NCBI RefSeq assembly: GCF_051622035.1
Contig: NC_135367.1
Coordinates: 14,560,501 to 14,624,500, forward strand
Direction: 5' to 3'
Length of the DNA: 64,000 nucleotides
Source: Arctopsyche grandis
Taxonomy: Eukaryota > Arthropoda > Insecta > Trichoptera > Hydropsychidae
Part shown: one piece after another, positions 1 to 26,339 of the stretch
How the letters are laid out: each line of letters starts with the position of its first letter
How positions within the stretch are numbered: the first letter of the stretch is position 1
Translations under genes and position numbers: made by a program
The notes under the pieces: model-generated
Told to the model about the DNA's origin: nothing
Database searches by the model: none
What the model saw: only the letters and a program-made list of their open reading frames with translations

Positions 1-1075
1 ACAGGGGCACACCCACCACGTAAGCATACAATCGTCGTTGTTATTTTGCGTTTGCGCGTACTGTCTACTAACTTTTACTGGTACCCCTGCCAGGCTCAAA
101 TGTCAAGTGGCGTGTGAAAAAAGTTGATCCTGAGATGATGAAATTCGGCCATGTGCGCCATATTGTTGTTTTGAATGCGTTTCTATTTTTAGGCCATTAA
201 ATCTGATCGACCTTGATTATCTATTTTGAGGCCGTAAATAATCTTTTGTAATAGTACAGTTTGAATTAATAGCCGCCAGTTTTATTGCAACGTTGGCTTT
301 TATTTTTAAATTGTTCATAAAAACATTAATTAAATCCCCCCTTTGAACAACTTCATCCGTGTACATGTAAATCTATTCCTAAATCCGTACAATTATACAT
401 ACATACGAGCCATTGAATTTGTATTGTGTTACTATAATATGTATATACTGCGTATTTTTCAGTTGTTTCAAGTTTCATTTCCATAGAAAATCATAAATAC
501 ATGTCAAAATGTATCGTATATGGTTACCCAGCTATAAAACTATTAATAAGAAACTTCCCGCTCAATTTTCTCTTCTATAAGTTCGGGTTTTGAAAAGTGG
601 ATAAATAAGATAATTTTTACAAAATCCACTTAATTTCAATTAACTTCACTTCAATTCAATTAACTATACATATGTATAAATATTATGTATTTTAATCAGT
701 CTTCGAGTTCTCTGAAATCTGTAGAATTTGAGAAAAAAGTTTTCTCACTTCATACAAATATGTTGTAAACAAATATATACATTACACATACTTTCGAGTA
801 GATATTTTTAAAAATAGAATTCTATACTTGTGGTAGTACCCAAAAATGTTTCCATATCCCGTTATATATGTAATAAAAAATATTCACGAAGGCAATAAAT
901 GAACGCAGTTTTCCCTATTTATGTATAAATGATCTGTGTTTGAAACTCTTTTGATATATTGAAAACCTATGTAAATGTTGACGCTTTTTATCTGTTTTTA
1001 TAAACTCGTTGATTATACTTGAAATGATTAAATGCACATTATGTTTACAAGAAACTTGTGAAAGTCTTTTGAAAC
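1..1075. other. AT-rich non-coding stretch
   Basis: No gene or clear repeat was recognised. The stretch is AT-rich, with short TACATATGTA-type microsatellite pieces and frequent stops in all frames. Confidence 0.6.
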
Positions 1076-1106
1076 ATGCATAAACATTGTATCTCTATCA
1101 CCACCA

Positions 1107-1280
1107 TCATTTACAGCCATTCGACATCTCTCCAATACGCTTCCATTCGTATCTGCTTTGAGAAACTATCTTCCATCTCATCCCACACATTTTTCTGGTT
1201 TCATCCACCCATCTTCCCCGTGGCCTTCCTTGCAACCTTTTACATTCGAGCACTTTTGTTCTTCTAAAAGGTGTTTTTTT
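1107..1280 (-). pseudogene. LINE reverse-transcriptase tail remnant
   Basis: The minus strand reads a short peptide with GRPRGRWVDETRK, then about 20 residues later RYEWKRIGE. This is the pattern seen at the end of many insect non-LTR retrotransposon polyproteins (R-RGRW-DE followed by a REEWR-LGE-like motif). Only about 55 residues remain and nothing upstream of them is present, so this is a dead 5'-truncated scrap. It abuts the mariner-type remnant that begins near 1265. The family (RTE, Jockey or other) cannot be told from so little sequence. Confidence 0.6.
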
Positions 1281-1760
1281 TAGAGGTTTGTTTTTCGAAT
1301 TGGCAACACTTTTTCCAGCGACAACCATTTGATAACTGATTTGTGCTCAGTTTGTTTTGCCATTTCATCATGAATAGACATACACCGGAACAACGCTTGC
1401 AAATTGTGCAAATTTATTTCGAATATCGTGATTCTGTTCGCGAAACATCTATTTTACGGTCGTGCATTAGCCTCCAAGATCTTGTGATTTAATACCTTTG
1501 GATTATTTTCTATCGGGATATGAGAAGACGATGGACGACTTGAACGCCTTCGCCGCGTTATTGCCGATCCACGGCCCCCAACTGCTCGAAAAATAGTCGA
1601 AAATTGGACTTCCAGATTGTGCTTCATTCGAACCAGCCACGGTGGGCATATGCCCAATATCATATTTAAACACCAATGGCATAACATTATCTTCCGATAA
1701 AGCCAATACCATAGTCATTACCATGATTTGTATGTGTTTTATTTCATTTTAAAGTTCTAT
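1265..1760 (+). mobile_element. internally deleted mariner-type (Tc1/mariner) transposon
   Basis: A start codon at 1371 opens MNRHTPEQRLQIVQIYFEY, the helix-turn-helix N-terminus of a common insect mariner-type transposase. After about 30 codons the sequence jumps to the C-terminal end: PPRSCDLIPLDYFLSGYEK near 1470-1527, then RRVIAD and VENWTSRL, then SHGGHMPNIIFKH near 1630-1675, in shifted frames. The whole DDE catalytic core is missing, a deletion of roughly 700-800 bp judged by family length. The element is non-functional. The outer ends were not resolved to a clean TA duplication. Confidence 0.8.
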
Positions 1761-3577
1761 ACCCATTGATATAGAATATAAGGTTAGTCTATACCAAAAA
1801 AATGCGACCGCTTATTTCAATTTCTTTACTCACCAACCATATTAGTCTTATAAACTTCTAACCCACGTATTCCGTTTTCTATTTCCTCTCGTTATGCCAA
1901 GCCTACAGCGCTCCATACTTCATTGAGTGCACTGGATCTTTCTGCAGAATTCGGGCCCAAATTTCGCGTCTATCCGTCATCACTGGCAAGACACATTAAT
2001 CAAAGAGCATCTCTATAATATTATATTATAATATTAAGATCTAGGATTTAATACAAATATATCAATCGTCAATCAATTTGTAACAATATCAATGCGTAGG
2101 AGGAATTAAAATAATTGAATAATAGCAAGCATGCTCAAAATACCCCTTGGATTATGTTTGTTTCAATTTATAATTGAATCGCATTTCGTTTAATACAATA
2201 GTACATACATAGATTAACTCTATTCCCATACAATACGCAATCTATTGTCTATTCATTCAAAATCAAGGTTCCATTTACACTGCGTGAACAGAATAAGTTA
2301 TCAGTTTGTAATGGTACAAAAAGGTCAGTACGATTCAATTATCTCACGAGTCATCGATTCGGAAACGTTTTGGTTTTCGCTATTATAATCATGATGATCG
2401 TTGTCGGATAAACGATTGCAATTTCGATGAGAAAGGAAACGAACGATTGTTTACTTTTCCACGAGAGTGGTCAACGACCGTGTCGTTAACCCTTAAACAC
2501 CGTTCAAGGGTAAAACAATCTGTACTTGATTCACATATATTTAAGAACTAATAACTTTCTAGGACGTAAAACTGAAGAATTTGAACGAAAATCGTGTGGA
2601 TGTACGCATGGTAATATTTCAGTTGTTATAGATTTGAGATAAAGTTTTGTGTCGCACCTTTTAAATATGTCTCATTTTAATGCAAATTAAAATATCACTT
2701 TAAAAGTCGTTATCTGTATTCTTATCTCAATTTCCTTATTCCTTCCTCAGTGTAGTTTATCTATTTCTTTACTAGTAATTTTTTGATAAATGGGATTTTT
2801 TAACATCTACTTCCTAATACAAAATGTATTCAATTTGTATTAAAATTAGCAGAAGCGTGTAAAGCATGTTTTTGTGCGAGAATGTTTAGTTTCCTCGTTA
2901 CAATAATACGGTAAACGTGTTACATAAAGGAGTGTAGCCGGGCCAGGTCGCCGCCCTGGTACTTTTATTGATATAAACATAGTTTTTCGAGAACAATTAA
3001 AAAATATTTTGACTAAAATTTCATATAAAATGTTGTATTCCAAATATTGTGATCAGATTTTCGTTCTAACACTCGATGACCACAATCGAAACTTAAAAGA
3101 CGTTTAATGAAATTTATTGGCTTTTTTTTATCTAAAACCTTCGAAATAAAACATTCTTTAAACTATTGACCACACGCACTTGAGCATAGGGAATTAGGGA
3201 ACTTAGCTTAAATGAATAGTCATCTGTAAATTCAAATGTTAAAATTTGATAGTTTTTTGACATGCGTATACATATGTATGTACATGGTTTTAGCATTGCT
3301 AAAAGCAAATGTTGCTGTTGACAAACAAACACGGGTTTTGCAAAATCAAAGATGTTGAAGAAGATGCATTATGGAATTTTTTATAAAATATAAAAAAAAT
3401 ACATCATAATTTCCACAGATAAGAATATTTGTTAACTATTATTTGATTTTTTTTATAAATATTTGGACTACCAATATTAGGACACAACGTTTTTTTTTAG
3501 CAAGAAAAAAGCGGGGGGAGGGGTCGTAAAAATTAAACACCGACCTGGTTCTTTTTTTTATTTAACACTACACCACT
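1761..3577. other. non-coding stretch, no gene seen
   Basis: AT-rich with no convincing exon. A small GC-rich patch near 2935-2960 contains interleaved CCAGG and CCTGG words and stands out from its surroundings, but it matches nothing I recognise. Confidence 0.5.
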
Positions 3578-3714
3578 GGTTACATCCTAAAATTTAATCG
3601 CTACCAAGATAATCGTCCGAAAATCTGTTGAGCAATATTTGGGCAGTTTTCTGTACGGCAATTTTCCTGTGCGTCGAGTTATCCTGGTAGCGATTTACAT
3701 TGGGGATGTAATCC
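3578..3714. mobile_element. short foldback MITE
   Basis: About 35 bp at the left end (GGTTACATCC, then AATCGCTACCAAGATAA) is repeated inverted at the right end (TTATCCTGGTAGCGATT, then GGATGTAATCC). The 137-bp unit has no coding capacity. A target-site duplication was not identified. Superfamily unknown. Confidence 0.7.
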
Positions 3715-3905
3715 TAATCACTAGTAGCCGGATCCACAGCGCGCCGTTTATTGTTCAATTGTTGTAAATGGTTCGCCCAACCTTTTTTTGTACTCTAGTT
3801 TTGTAAATAGAGCCAAACCGCCCCGATTCTTGAAAAAAGCACTGTCTCTATCCGCAGTCTAGTAATTACCGAACCCTATAATACTAACCTTAGTATTTAG
3901 GCGCA
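3715..3905. repeat. degenerate copy of the CACTAGAG/GTAGGA dispersed repeat
   Basis: The block runs from TAATCACTAGTAGCCGG through TATTGTTCAATTGTTGTAAATG. It resembles the units at 19035, 38681, 38822 and 58788, which share the CACTAGAG-type edge and the words TTGTTCAA and TTGTAAATG. It is diverged, and its right edge is uncertain. Confidence 0.4.
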
Positions 3906-6037
3906 GTTCGTGCATATGTTCCGATGTACTTGAGTGTCCTCAAAAGTATTTTCCACTATTTGAATATCCTATCATCCTCGATGAAATATACTGAATTTTG
4001 TGGAAGTGAGGTAGTAATGAAGTAATATGATTCGTTAGATTATCTTGTATTGTGTAGTACATATCTGAGAAATCTTATTATTTGAAATATATGTATATTG
4101 CAAATTAGCTCATAGTTGTCTTTTGACATTTTCTATGATGTTGTAAATGCTCGATCATTTAGAAACAGTTTTAATCTAAAGCTTTGTACAAACTTTCGCA
4201 GACAATATGCTTTGAAAGTCACTTTGACTCCATTGTCAGGATAGAAACGGCCGACGAGCGACTGTGACCAACCGGTTCCTCGTAACTATGTCATCCAGAT
4301 GCACTACGCTAGGTGATCCCCAACCAAGAGAGCATATTTCAACCAGCCAGGGTTAAATTAACCGTAGACGACACACTTGTGCGCTGCATCATTCAAATTT
4401 TGACCAAATTCTCGAAATAGATTGGCGACACACACGACGTATTGGAGAACACTGACCTAAATCCGGATACGAATATTCCGACCGGTTCCACGTAAGACCA
4501 ACGGATTTAAACCACGTTACACTTGCTTCTCGCACATTTTTCATTCTGAACCATCGTTCGAGCATTCCAGCGCTCGTTTAGTAAATAACCGTGATAATTT
4601 TCAACACACGTGCCTTTTAACAGCTCCCGAGCTCGAAACGAATATTCGCTGTTTCTGAAAAACCATCGCTCGGAACGAGTTGATATTTTGCATTCGTCAG
4701 TTACGTTATGTGCCGAGAATAACGGCTGATCTTTGTGAAAATCGTTCGACCGGAAGTGCTCTTATTTACCCAATACTTCAGCGTGCCGAGACTGAGACCA
4801 TATTTAAGTTTTGCTTTTTAGGGCCATGTGTTTCTGTAATGATCTATATTTATTACTTTCGTGAAAATAGACCACTTAACTTAAACCAAGGGGTCTACAT
4901 ATTTGTGCTTCATATCAAGTAGATATTATAATACCGTTTTTCAATATTTTTATCTGGATTATCGTTTGCATGGTAAGTGATGTCATTGCATATCTATCGA
5001 TAAGGTAGAATATCAATATTGATTTGAATGTAGCCAAATACGCTTGTGCTCCATTTTTAGGTTTCGAATTAACGTGCTATTGTAACATTTTTCGCTAAGA
5101 AGCTTGTAAAAAAGACAAATTTATGAAGCACTGACATATCGCTTTACATTTTGCACTTCACCTTCGACCTCCAATCGTCGTCACAGAAGAATTATCTGAA
5201 TTGCGTGTTAAAACCATATTAATTGTGAAAAGGCTAATGTTCCGAGACGCAAAAGTAGGGGAGAAAGTCACGCAATCTCCCCTTTTGCTTCCGCATTTTT
5301 CCATTTTTTCTACAACTTAACTTACCATCTTAAAATTAGTATTATAGTCTGTCCCGGGTCTTAAAAAAGTGCGTCTTGCTCTGAAAAAGAGTTGCGAAAT
5401 GAGGCCGTGGGCATCGCAGCACTTGCCATAGTTTTTGTTGCAATCGCAAATTTGGCAAGTCGATGTCGTCTTGACTCGGAAAAGTGGAACTTACCAATAA
5501 ATAGCGTCTCTTTATTGGTAAGACAAGTGGTTTTATTTTTTTGGTAATTTGCATAGTTACAATACTGCAATGGTCGCCTGACCGTTTTTGTCCCAAGCGA
5601 ATTGAGTTTCGACACTTATTGATTTTCAATTAGATGGTTTAAAAGACACAGATAATATTTAAGAAATCAAATTTCACAAGTGACACTTATAAGGTTTTGT
5701 CATTTATGAATGTAAACTCTCACACAAAATACACCAAAAAGTTTCTATATATTTATTTATGCATTATATTATATACTAACCCCGACCATAGGTGCCACTA
5801 CAAGCTGACCAATGCGACACGTATGATCAAAATTTTGTACATAAGTACCAAATATCATCATTACACATAATAATTATTCACAAAACATGAGTTGAAAACA
5901 TTGTGCAACATCCCCTGCCACTCAACTCTTCGATTGTGGAAGCCGTCATATGTATATGTTCCTCTTCTCATCCATCCATAGAGCAAAATTAAATATTATT
6001 CATTGTATATTTGTCGCTATAGAAACATTCAAATATC
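3906..6037. other. non-coding stretch with a GC-richer block and a small hairpin
   Basis: Positions 4200-4760 are richer in CG than the surroundings and could be an old element, or a promoter or 5' leader. No splice-supported reading frame was found. At 5490-5522 a 12-bp perfect hairpin is present: CTTACCAATAAA, a nine-base loop, then TTTATTGGTAAG. The 5' exons of the SUN gene could lie here or outside the window. Confidence 0.4.
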
Positions 6038-6315
6038 TGTAACGTGGGATCATGAGAAAGTATCCACTAAGTGCATTAGTGGGTGAACAATAGAGACCCC
6101 GGATTAGGCTAACGGGACTCAGTAAGTGCCGTATAGACCCACCACGGTAGACCTTTGCGTGCCTAGAAAATAGATACATAAATGGATCGGGGAAGCTGTG
6201 GTGTGCAACTTCTCCTCTATAAGGAGTTAGCGGTGGTTTCATGTGGATCGTTGAATAAATGCTGTGAAGCGACTTTGGTCTATCATTTGAGTCCTGAACC
6301 CACCGCTACGTAACA
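6038..6315. mobile_element. solo LTR of an LTR retrotransposon
   Basis: The unit begins TGTAACGTGGG and ends CTACGTAACA, so it has the TG...CA edges of an LTR. It is flanked on both sides by TATC (6034-6037 and 6316-6319), a 4-bp target-site duplication. A polyadenylation signal AATAAA sits at about 6255, inside the right third as expected. No internal region or second LTR is next to it, so it is a solo LTR left by recombination. A 4-bp duplication fits Ty3/gypsy-like elements. The family name is not known. Confidence 0.8.
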
Positions 6316-7438
6316 TATCTATTGCTATCTTCTACAACCTCATAGTTATATTTTTATATTGGATGCAACCAGCCATTAATCTTCTCAAAAATTTCAAACT
6401 GTTCTGTAAACAGGGTGAGTAGCTAATGTGTTTTGTCTGACATAATATGCAATGTCTGATATAATTCGAAATCTGATGCATTCGTGATTCATGTAAATTC
6501 ATGTTGTCATTCATGTAAAAAGACCATCAGATTGTATGTACATATGTAGTAGATTAAAATATCCAACTCGCAAGTTGTAAACACTAATTTTATCTGTCTT
6601 ACGTTTATTTTATAATTTAGCAATAATACTACAACATGGCCGATATCCTTATTTACTCTTAGATAACGATAAATTCCACTATGATAACGTCAGTTTTTAC
6701 TATCTTACGACAGTTTCATTCTTAGCGTTATTATTCTCCTGAAAGTACGACTGTTGAGTAATAATTTATATGTATGGTTACATCACATTGCACTAATCGG
6801 AGTGTGCTAAAAGTTAAATTTATCGACAATAAATGGGTCATACAATGATTTTTATGCGATTTTACCTCACAATGTCATACCGTCATAAAACCGCTTGATG
6901 TCGGCTATTCTGGAACCTTCATTTATACGCAGAGTTCTATTTGTGGCGTCATAACATACCAGGCGTATTAAACTTATAAAATACATAATACATTGCGTGT
7001 TACTAAATGCAGAATGGTTGCCAAGGTAAACAGTCGCATCTATTCCAATTGTAGTTCAGGTCACTACCTGCTATGTATGTTTTCGTAGCACTTGAGATTT
7101 TAACATTGTGAGGGGGTACAAAAAGCTCATGTATGTAAGATCTTATAAGAAAAAGTTCGAGTGTAATAGTTATTAAATGAATGATTATATTAATCAATGC
7201 ACGTATGTGTGTAATATACAGTAAAATAATGAAAAACTCGATGGAACGTCAACAGCCTGCAGCCCTAACATATAAAAAAATAGGAGATTTTGAAGAGAAG
7301 AGTGATCGATTAAAATTTGATTGTTGAAGCAAGTAAAGAATAATTCACATGAAACTTGCATCAACAGGAAGCAACGCGTGTTGATATAAATAAAACGCGT
7401 TTCATGCATGTGGAATGCTTCTTTCAACGTGTTGAAAC
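6316..7438. other. non-coding stretch
   Basis: No exon, RNA gene or bounded repeat was recognised in this AT-rich interval. Confidence 0.5.
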
Positions 7439-8005
7439 CAGTGGCGTAGCTAGGAATTTTGCGGCCCTCGTGCAAAATTTATCTAATGCCCCCTTAACCT
7501 GATTTTTAAAGATATGAGGTTCAAATTGTTCGTTGTTACATATTTACATATGATTATTAGTATAGTAATTGTACAAAAAATCTATTAGTATTATATAATT
7601 CTAAAAAATAAATTTAACTTAGCTCATCGATTTTAAAAATTTATCTTTCTAATTTAAAGGCTTGCAAAATTTTGTGAAGAGTCTTATGAATATATTTCCA
7701 ATTAAGTCTTTTTTTAATAATGGCGTTACGTGATTAATTATCTCACTTGAACCCAAATGGCTTTTTATACAAGCCCAAATAGTTGCTTGAATATTTTTAC
7801 ATTTCTGGGTCGTAAAATAAAGGTGAAACAAAATAATATTATATATGTACATACGTACAAGTGTAGTATCGAGTCATTTTTTAATGTTAGCGTTTATTTA
7901 ACAATGTTTTTACTAGCTTACTATCGATATTTTGAAAATTTTGATCCCCCTATCAAGCTGGGCTCTCATGCATTGCTATAAGATACATATGTAGCTACGC
8001 CACTG
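7439..8005. mobile_element. non-autonomous hAT element
   Basis: The left end CAGTGGCGTAGCTA is repeated inverted at the right end as TAGCTACGCCACTG. The 8-bp flanks are GTTGAAAC (7431-7438) and GTTAAAAC (8006-8013), matching at seven of eight positions. An 8-bp duplication with CAG...CTG termini is typical of hAT transposons. The 567-bp interior has no transposase frame, so mobility would have needed a partner element. Confidence 0.85.
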
Positions 8006-8138
8006 GTTAAAACTCGAATGTTGACATTTGTTGCTTCTATATGTGCATCATACATATGTACTAAACATTTATTTATTTATTTTATACAGGTATACACCCA
8101 TTTTTATTAACACGACATCTATTTTTCAACATTGATTC

Positions 8139-8395
8139 AAGGCCAATTACAAACATGTATCACCATAGAGATGAATAAATTTTCTTAGCATTTATAAATA
8201 TCAACAAATTATGAGAAATTAAACTAAACTCAAATTTTGCAAGAAATAGGACAGGATTTCCAATTTTTTGGAACCGTTTCCAATGAAATCAGATGAATTT
8301 GGCAAACTCTTAAAGGAAACGATCTACCTTGGAGTCACATATCCAAGGAACAAAACCAGGGATATAACCCGTGACGCTAAACACTGATCTATTTG
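8139..8395 (-). mobile_element. tRNA-derived SINE, truncated copy
   Basis: The copy shares GGCCAATTACAAACAT, AAGAAATAGGACAGG, GGCAAACTCT and an AACCCGTGA block with the copies at 48367, 59242 and 60537, in the same order. Read on the minus strand, the family starts with tRNA-like A and B boxes. Here the tRNA-like head is largely eroded. Confidence 0.7.
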
Positions 8396-10607
8396 CAAAA
8401 AATTTTTTCTTAAAATAAACTTCAAAACCTATTTATTCCACAGTTCTAATATTCTGTAAGTATCGTTGCTCTACATAAGGATCGGCTGTTTTATGGTTGT
8501 AATTTATCTTTTGTTTGTCCAACATATTATATATGTGATACCTTTTCATGACAATCAGCCCCAGAACTCGTGTGGTTCCAGGTGTAAATTGGGGTAGATA
8601 GTAAATAGAGCGTCTACATAGCACAGTTGTGAAAGTTGGCTTGCGTCGCTTTATAATGTGTAGTTAGGGCCTTGAACCAACAAAATAAACAATCCTCACC
8701 TGGTACGTCCAGTAGTCGTTGCACAATGTCGTTTTATTTCTCAAATTAGAGAGAGCGAGATAGGAATAAAAAAATGCAAAGTAGTAAGTAGTAGAAGAAG
8801 CAAAAAAACTCGTTTCCCACGCGCGCCAAACATTTAACGCGTCTTCAGTCTTGCTTTGCAATCGTCTCTCGATATTTAATGATGTCATCTTGTCAACGGA
8901 TTGTCGTTATGAATTCAAATACGAAGAGGTTAGAAAATAGGCTTTTAACGGTCGGGTGATTTTTTTTCTGTAGTGCTGATCTTCACGATTTAATTGATTG
9001 AAAGTCCTCGTTTGGTAGTTGCATATTCAACTAGCTATTTTTGTCTGATGGAAGGAACTTCGTTGCTTTGTTGACCTTCAGAACATGGTAGATAACCGGT
9101 ATTGATCAAACCGTTTCAAATGATGTACCTATTTGGGTCTAATGGATCGATCGTCCGTTGCACAATCGCCTTGTCTTCCTTTCTCTTCAGCTCCACTTTC
9201 TTTTATCTCTCCCTTGATCTGCTCTAACCAAAATAAATCGAAGTATCCTGAATGAAAAACAGATCATTATTCCCTCGAGTCACGACGTAGAGTAGATTTG
9301 AGAAAACATTTCTACAAGTTACTGGTTGGTTTGGTGAGCAATCCTCAGATTCTTGCAGAATTGACCTTCAATGTTTCCAGCCAACTCGGTCTAACTAGTA
9401 CTACATATGTACATAAATAATTACTTGTGATCGAACTGCCTAACTCGTAACTTCATAAGTAATTACTTTCTAGCAAAAGATATCATGTTTTTAAACCTAC
9501 TAGTAAACGATCGACTATACTTTAGATCAGAGCCACGCAACCTTTTGGTATTCGCGGAACACGTTATTTACGACTCGTAGAGTTTGTCAGCTACGTACAT
9601 TCATATGTACTTTATCGGCAGTCGCTAGCTAGTCCCTACATACATAGGTGACAAAACGTTAACTAACATCGGTTTTCTCCTTCACACGCGATCTCGCTCG
9701 CACGCGTTAGATCAATGTGGTGCGTACGGTACTAAAAGAGCCGCGGCCACCAGGTTACGATGCTCTGCTCTAGAGTAGACCCCAGACCCGTCATCTGGAT
9801 CATAGATACCCCTTGCGACAGATAACGAAGCCATCAAATTGGTACGTGCCACAGGAGAAAAGAAGAAACTTCTAATCAATCTAAGGAAACATCGAAGGTC
9901 AATTCTGTAAGAATTTGAGGATTTCTCATCAAACCAAAATGTGATCAAAGATCACTGTACTGGAAACTGATTTGCACAATACTGTATGCAAATCAATTTA
10001 AACCTTGATGTTTAAATTTCTCAAAAACACGACACTATCTATTGATCTTTTGTATTCTAAATAACAAACAATCCTTTTACATACATACATACATGCAATA
10101 TTTGATTATTCAATATAATTTAATTTTGATATATATATCCTAGAATAATTATGTACTCAAATATGACGCTCCTTATTTTAAATATATCTGATACGTCATT
10201 TTAATATAAAAACATAGATAAAGTAAAAATGAGTACCAGAACCGCAATTTTTGAACCCCTGACTCCGCTTCTCAATGTTTGTATACAAACACTGAATTTC
10301 AAAATGTCTTCCTCCGCAAAATATTCAAATATATGTATTTCTAACACCTGCCTTGTATCGTTTCTCACCTCGAATATATATATATATATAGTATGTATGT
10401 TAACATTACAATTACAAAAATATAAATGTTAATTTCGTGCACAATTTTTGCTGACGTCATTTTCAATTACTAATATTGAGTGACCCAGACCCTCAAAAAT
10501 AAACTTTGAATCATCTTGCACAAACATACCTGTATACATACGTGTATTTAAATATTCAACACCTGTGTTGTGAACCTTTTTGTTTATAGTTAAATTGATT
10601 CTTTCAG
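8396..10607. other. non-coding stretch upstream of the SUN gene exons
   Basis: No splice-supported exon was recognised. Locally GC-richer patches at about 8800-8890 and 9660-9860 might hold promoter or 5' leader sequence of the SUN gene, but nothing shows this directly. A (TACA)n microsatellite lies at about 10078-10095. Confidence 0.4.
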
Positions 10608-21861
<11,254 letters not shown>

Positions 21862-23739
21862 TGACGGTGGAAAACTTAAACAAATGGATGTATATGTGTA
21901 CAGTTTTTATACGTTATTTATACAAAACTCTTAAAGTACAAGACGGAAATTATATAATATATATATTTTATTATTATATACGGTAAATGTGAGTGCGAAT
22001 TTTTGAAGATAAAATGCGAAGCATAATATAAGACGAAGTTTTTTGATGCTTTTTTTTTTCGTTGTGTTACCAAAATTTAATAGTTTCGGGCGTTTTATTT
22101 CTTAGTTTATATCGTAAGATTCGAAATGTCTGACATTTTTATTGTACGCATGTTTGAATGTTGACCAATATGGCTGCGCAATCTTCTGTTGACTAGAAAG
22201 AAACGTAATACGGTTGTAAGTTTATAGTTTTTTGATCATTATTTGTATGTATATCAGGTAATATATATATATATATTTTTTTCAATCAAATAGAATTGAT
22301 ATGTAGAGTAATGATAAATTTGCTGTGGTGTAATTTTAAAATCGTAAGGACAAGTCATTTTTCACTAACACGGTGTATGTCACTAACTTATTTTAGTATA
22401 ACTCATGTTTTTTAAGTATACATTTGTGCAGCGAACTTGATGAAATCTCATATTTTCATTTTGTAATAACTTTGTAGTCCGATGATCTGCTCAGTTTTTT
22501 TTTTTTAGATTATATATGTACGTTTTATTTAAATTTGTACATTTTACAAATGTAGCAATGGAATCTCATTGAATTGGGTGACGATTTTTATAATTTATTT
22601 TATACAAGTTCCGTTTTTTAATGATTTTCGCTCGTGTTATTATTGTTATGTAAACAATGTGGAATTAATTAAGAAATCTAGTCTAGTTCTTTGCCGTAGA
22701 TAGCCTAATTGTCAATTTAGAAATTCGATTCTAACTTATTGTGCCTTGTACTGAAAAAAGAAAACTACTTACATACATAGTCTGTCAACATAAATTTTAC
22801 TTTTGAACGTTATACATATGTACTGTAAAATATTTAAAGATTGTTGAAATTCCCCAAAATGATGTCAAAAGTATTCACATAAAATTGTCTCTAGTCTTAA
22901 TTTGCACATGCTGTGAGTTTGATGTGGTTTTATTTGTCGTTTTATCGTTGTTTGCATGTTTGAATAATTAAATATTTGAAAACACAATAGTCTTTTTAAG
23001 TTTTACATACATGAACTCATCATTTCTTCATATGAAATTAATTTATATAACATTGTACTATTATTCTTAAGTCTTCCTATTAGTCGCTTCCTTTGAAAAA
23101 AATGCTCTCTTCCTTAAATCAATTGATGTATAATATAATCGTATTGCAAACACCTCTATGTACTTCCAACAATTTGTCAAAATTATTTTAATTATTAATT
23201 AACATAAGAAAAGTACAAATCTCGTATATATATTTTTTTTGTTTGTACATACTTTGTTGTGATAATGTTCTCGTATCATTTTAACATACGAGTACTAAGA
23301 TATTTATTTATATCACCGTGTATATAGTTTAAAAATATATTCTAGATACAGACAGATCTCCAAATGCGCAACTAACTGTTATCAGTTTGATTATAATGTA
23401 ATCAGTTGATCTGAAGCTGAAATTCAAAGTGCCTGCTGAGAAGCATGAACGTAGTTGAAACAGTTGCCTTATTCATGAATTTATATTTTGCCGTATTTAT
23501 AGGAAGCACCTTAATTAGTGTAATATATTTTTAAGCTTTGTTATTTCTAAGATCGCATCTATAAGTTGCCGTCGTTTCTCCGAATGCAGCTTTCTCTTTT
23601 AATTTGAGGTTAAGTTTAGTTGTAATCACTATCGTTACCATTTTTTATTGTAACTCAGCAAATTTTGTAAGCGGTACGTATGTACGTTTGTATACATCGT
23701 GTTGCCAAAAGTTTATCAATTTATATTGAACAAAATAAA
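21862..23739 (+). terminator. SUN gene 3' untranslated region with poly(A) signal
   Basis: After the TAG at 21859-21861 the sequence is AT-rich with no exon. The first clear AATAAA found on this strand is at 23734-23739, which would make a 3' UTR of about 1.9 kb. An earlier variant signal could end the transcript sooner. The actin gene converges from the other side. Confidence 0.5.
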
Positions 23740-24074
23740 TCTTATCACAACTACCAATTACGTTTTCTTAAGCCATCCTTGATTTTATCATGTTTGACAC
23801 GACTGATCAAATCACTGACGCATCAGCTGTTTGTGTCTTGACCTTGATCGTTACGTACGAATTCCTGATCGATAAGCCTCGCTCGCGCAAAGAACCTTGT
23901 CCTGAAGTAATGATCTTAACTTACCTATTGGTCAGCTCTTATTATTCTATTGCTATTGTAAATTTCCGTGGCATCTCTCGAGCATAAAGTTCGATAGGAT
24001 CAAAGCTGTGCGAGTGGGAAAGAAGCAGTTCGAATATAAAAAAGAAACAAAAGAAGATATTTTTAAAATGTTTG

Positions 24075-24530
24075 TTTATTCACTTTTTTTTCACTTTCAA
24101 AATATAAATGACCTAGGAGTAGTAAGTCTTGTTTAGCTAGTATGAAATATATATTTAAATAAAGCTTTGGCGTAAGTGCAAATACTTCAACTCGCTCGGG
24201 AGCTTTAAATTACGTAAATTATATAAAAAAATTAAATAAAACAAAATAATAATATTCGTCGCCTTATGTCCGAGAGATGATCCACAGCGATGGTTGACGA
24301 TTGATTGATGGGTTGTTGTTCGATTCTTTCAATATAAAAAACTTTACATTTTTTTTAAATAATAAAATGTATTTTAAATATATAATAATACCTTAAAAAT
24401 TACAAATAATAATGAAAAAGCTTGAGCAGACTCGGAGGCTGATAAATAACGCGAGCGGGGGAGCGCTAACACAAACATAGCGCGGGGATCCCCCCGCTGT
24501 GGGGGTGTGGGGTGGGGCGGGGCGAGGCCC
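24075..24530 (-). terminator. actin gene 3' untranslated region and poly(A) signal
   Basis: On the minus strand the 3' UTR starts after the TAA with a strikingly C-rich tract (plus-strand 24485-24530 is nearly all G), then becomes AT-rich. A canonical AATAAA (plus-strand TTTATT) lies at 24075-24080. The distance to the SUN gene signal at 23739 is about 340 bp. Confidence 0.6.
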
Positions 24531-26339
<1,809 letters not shown>

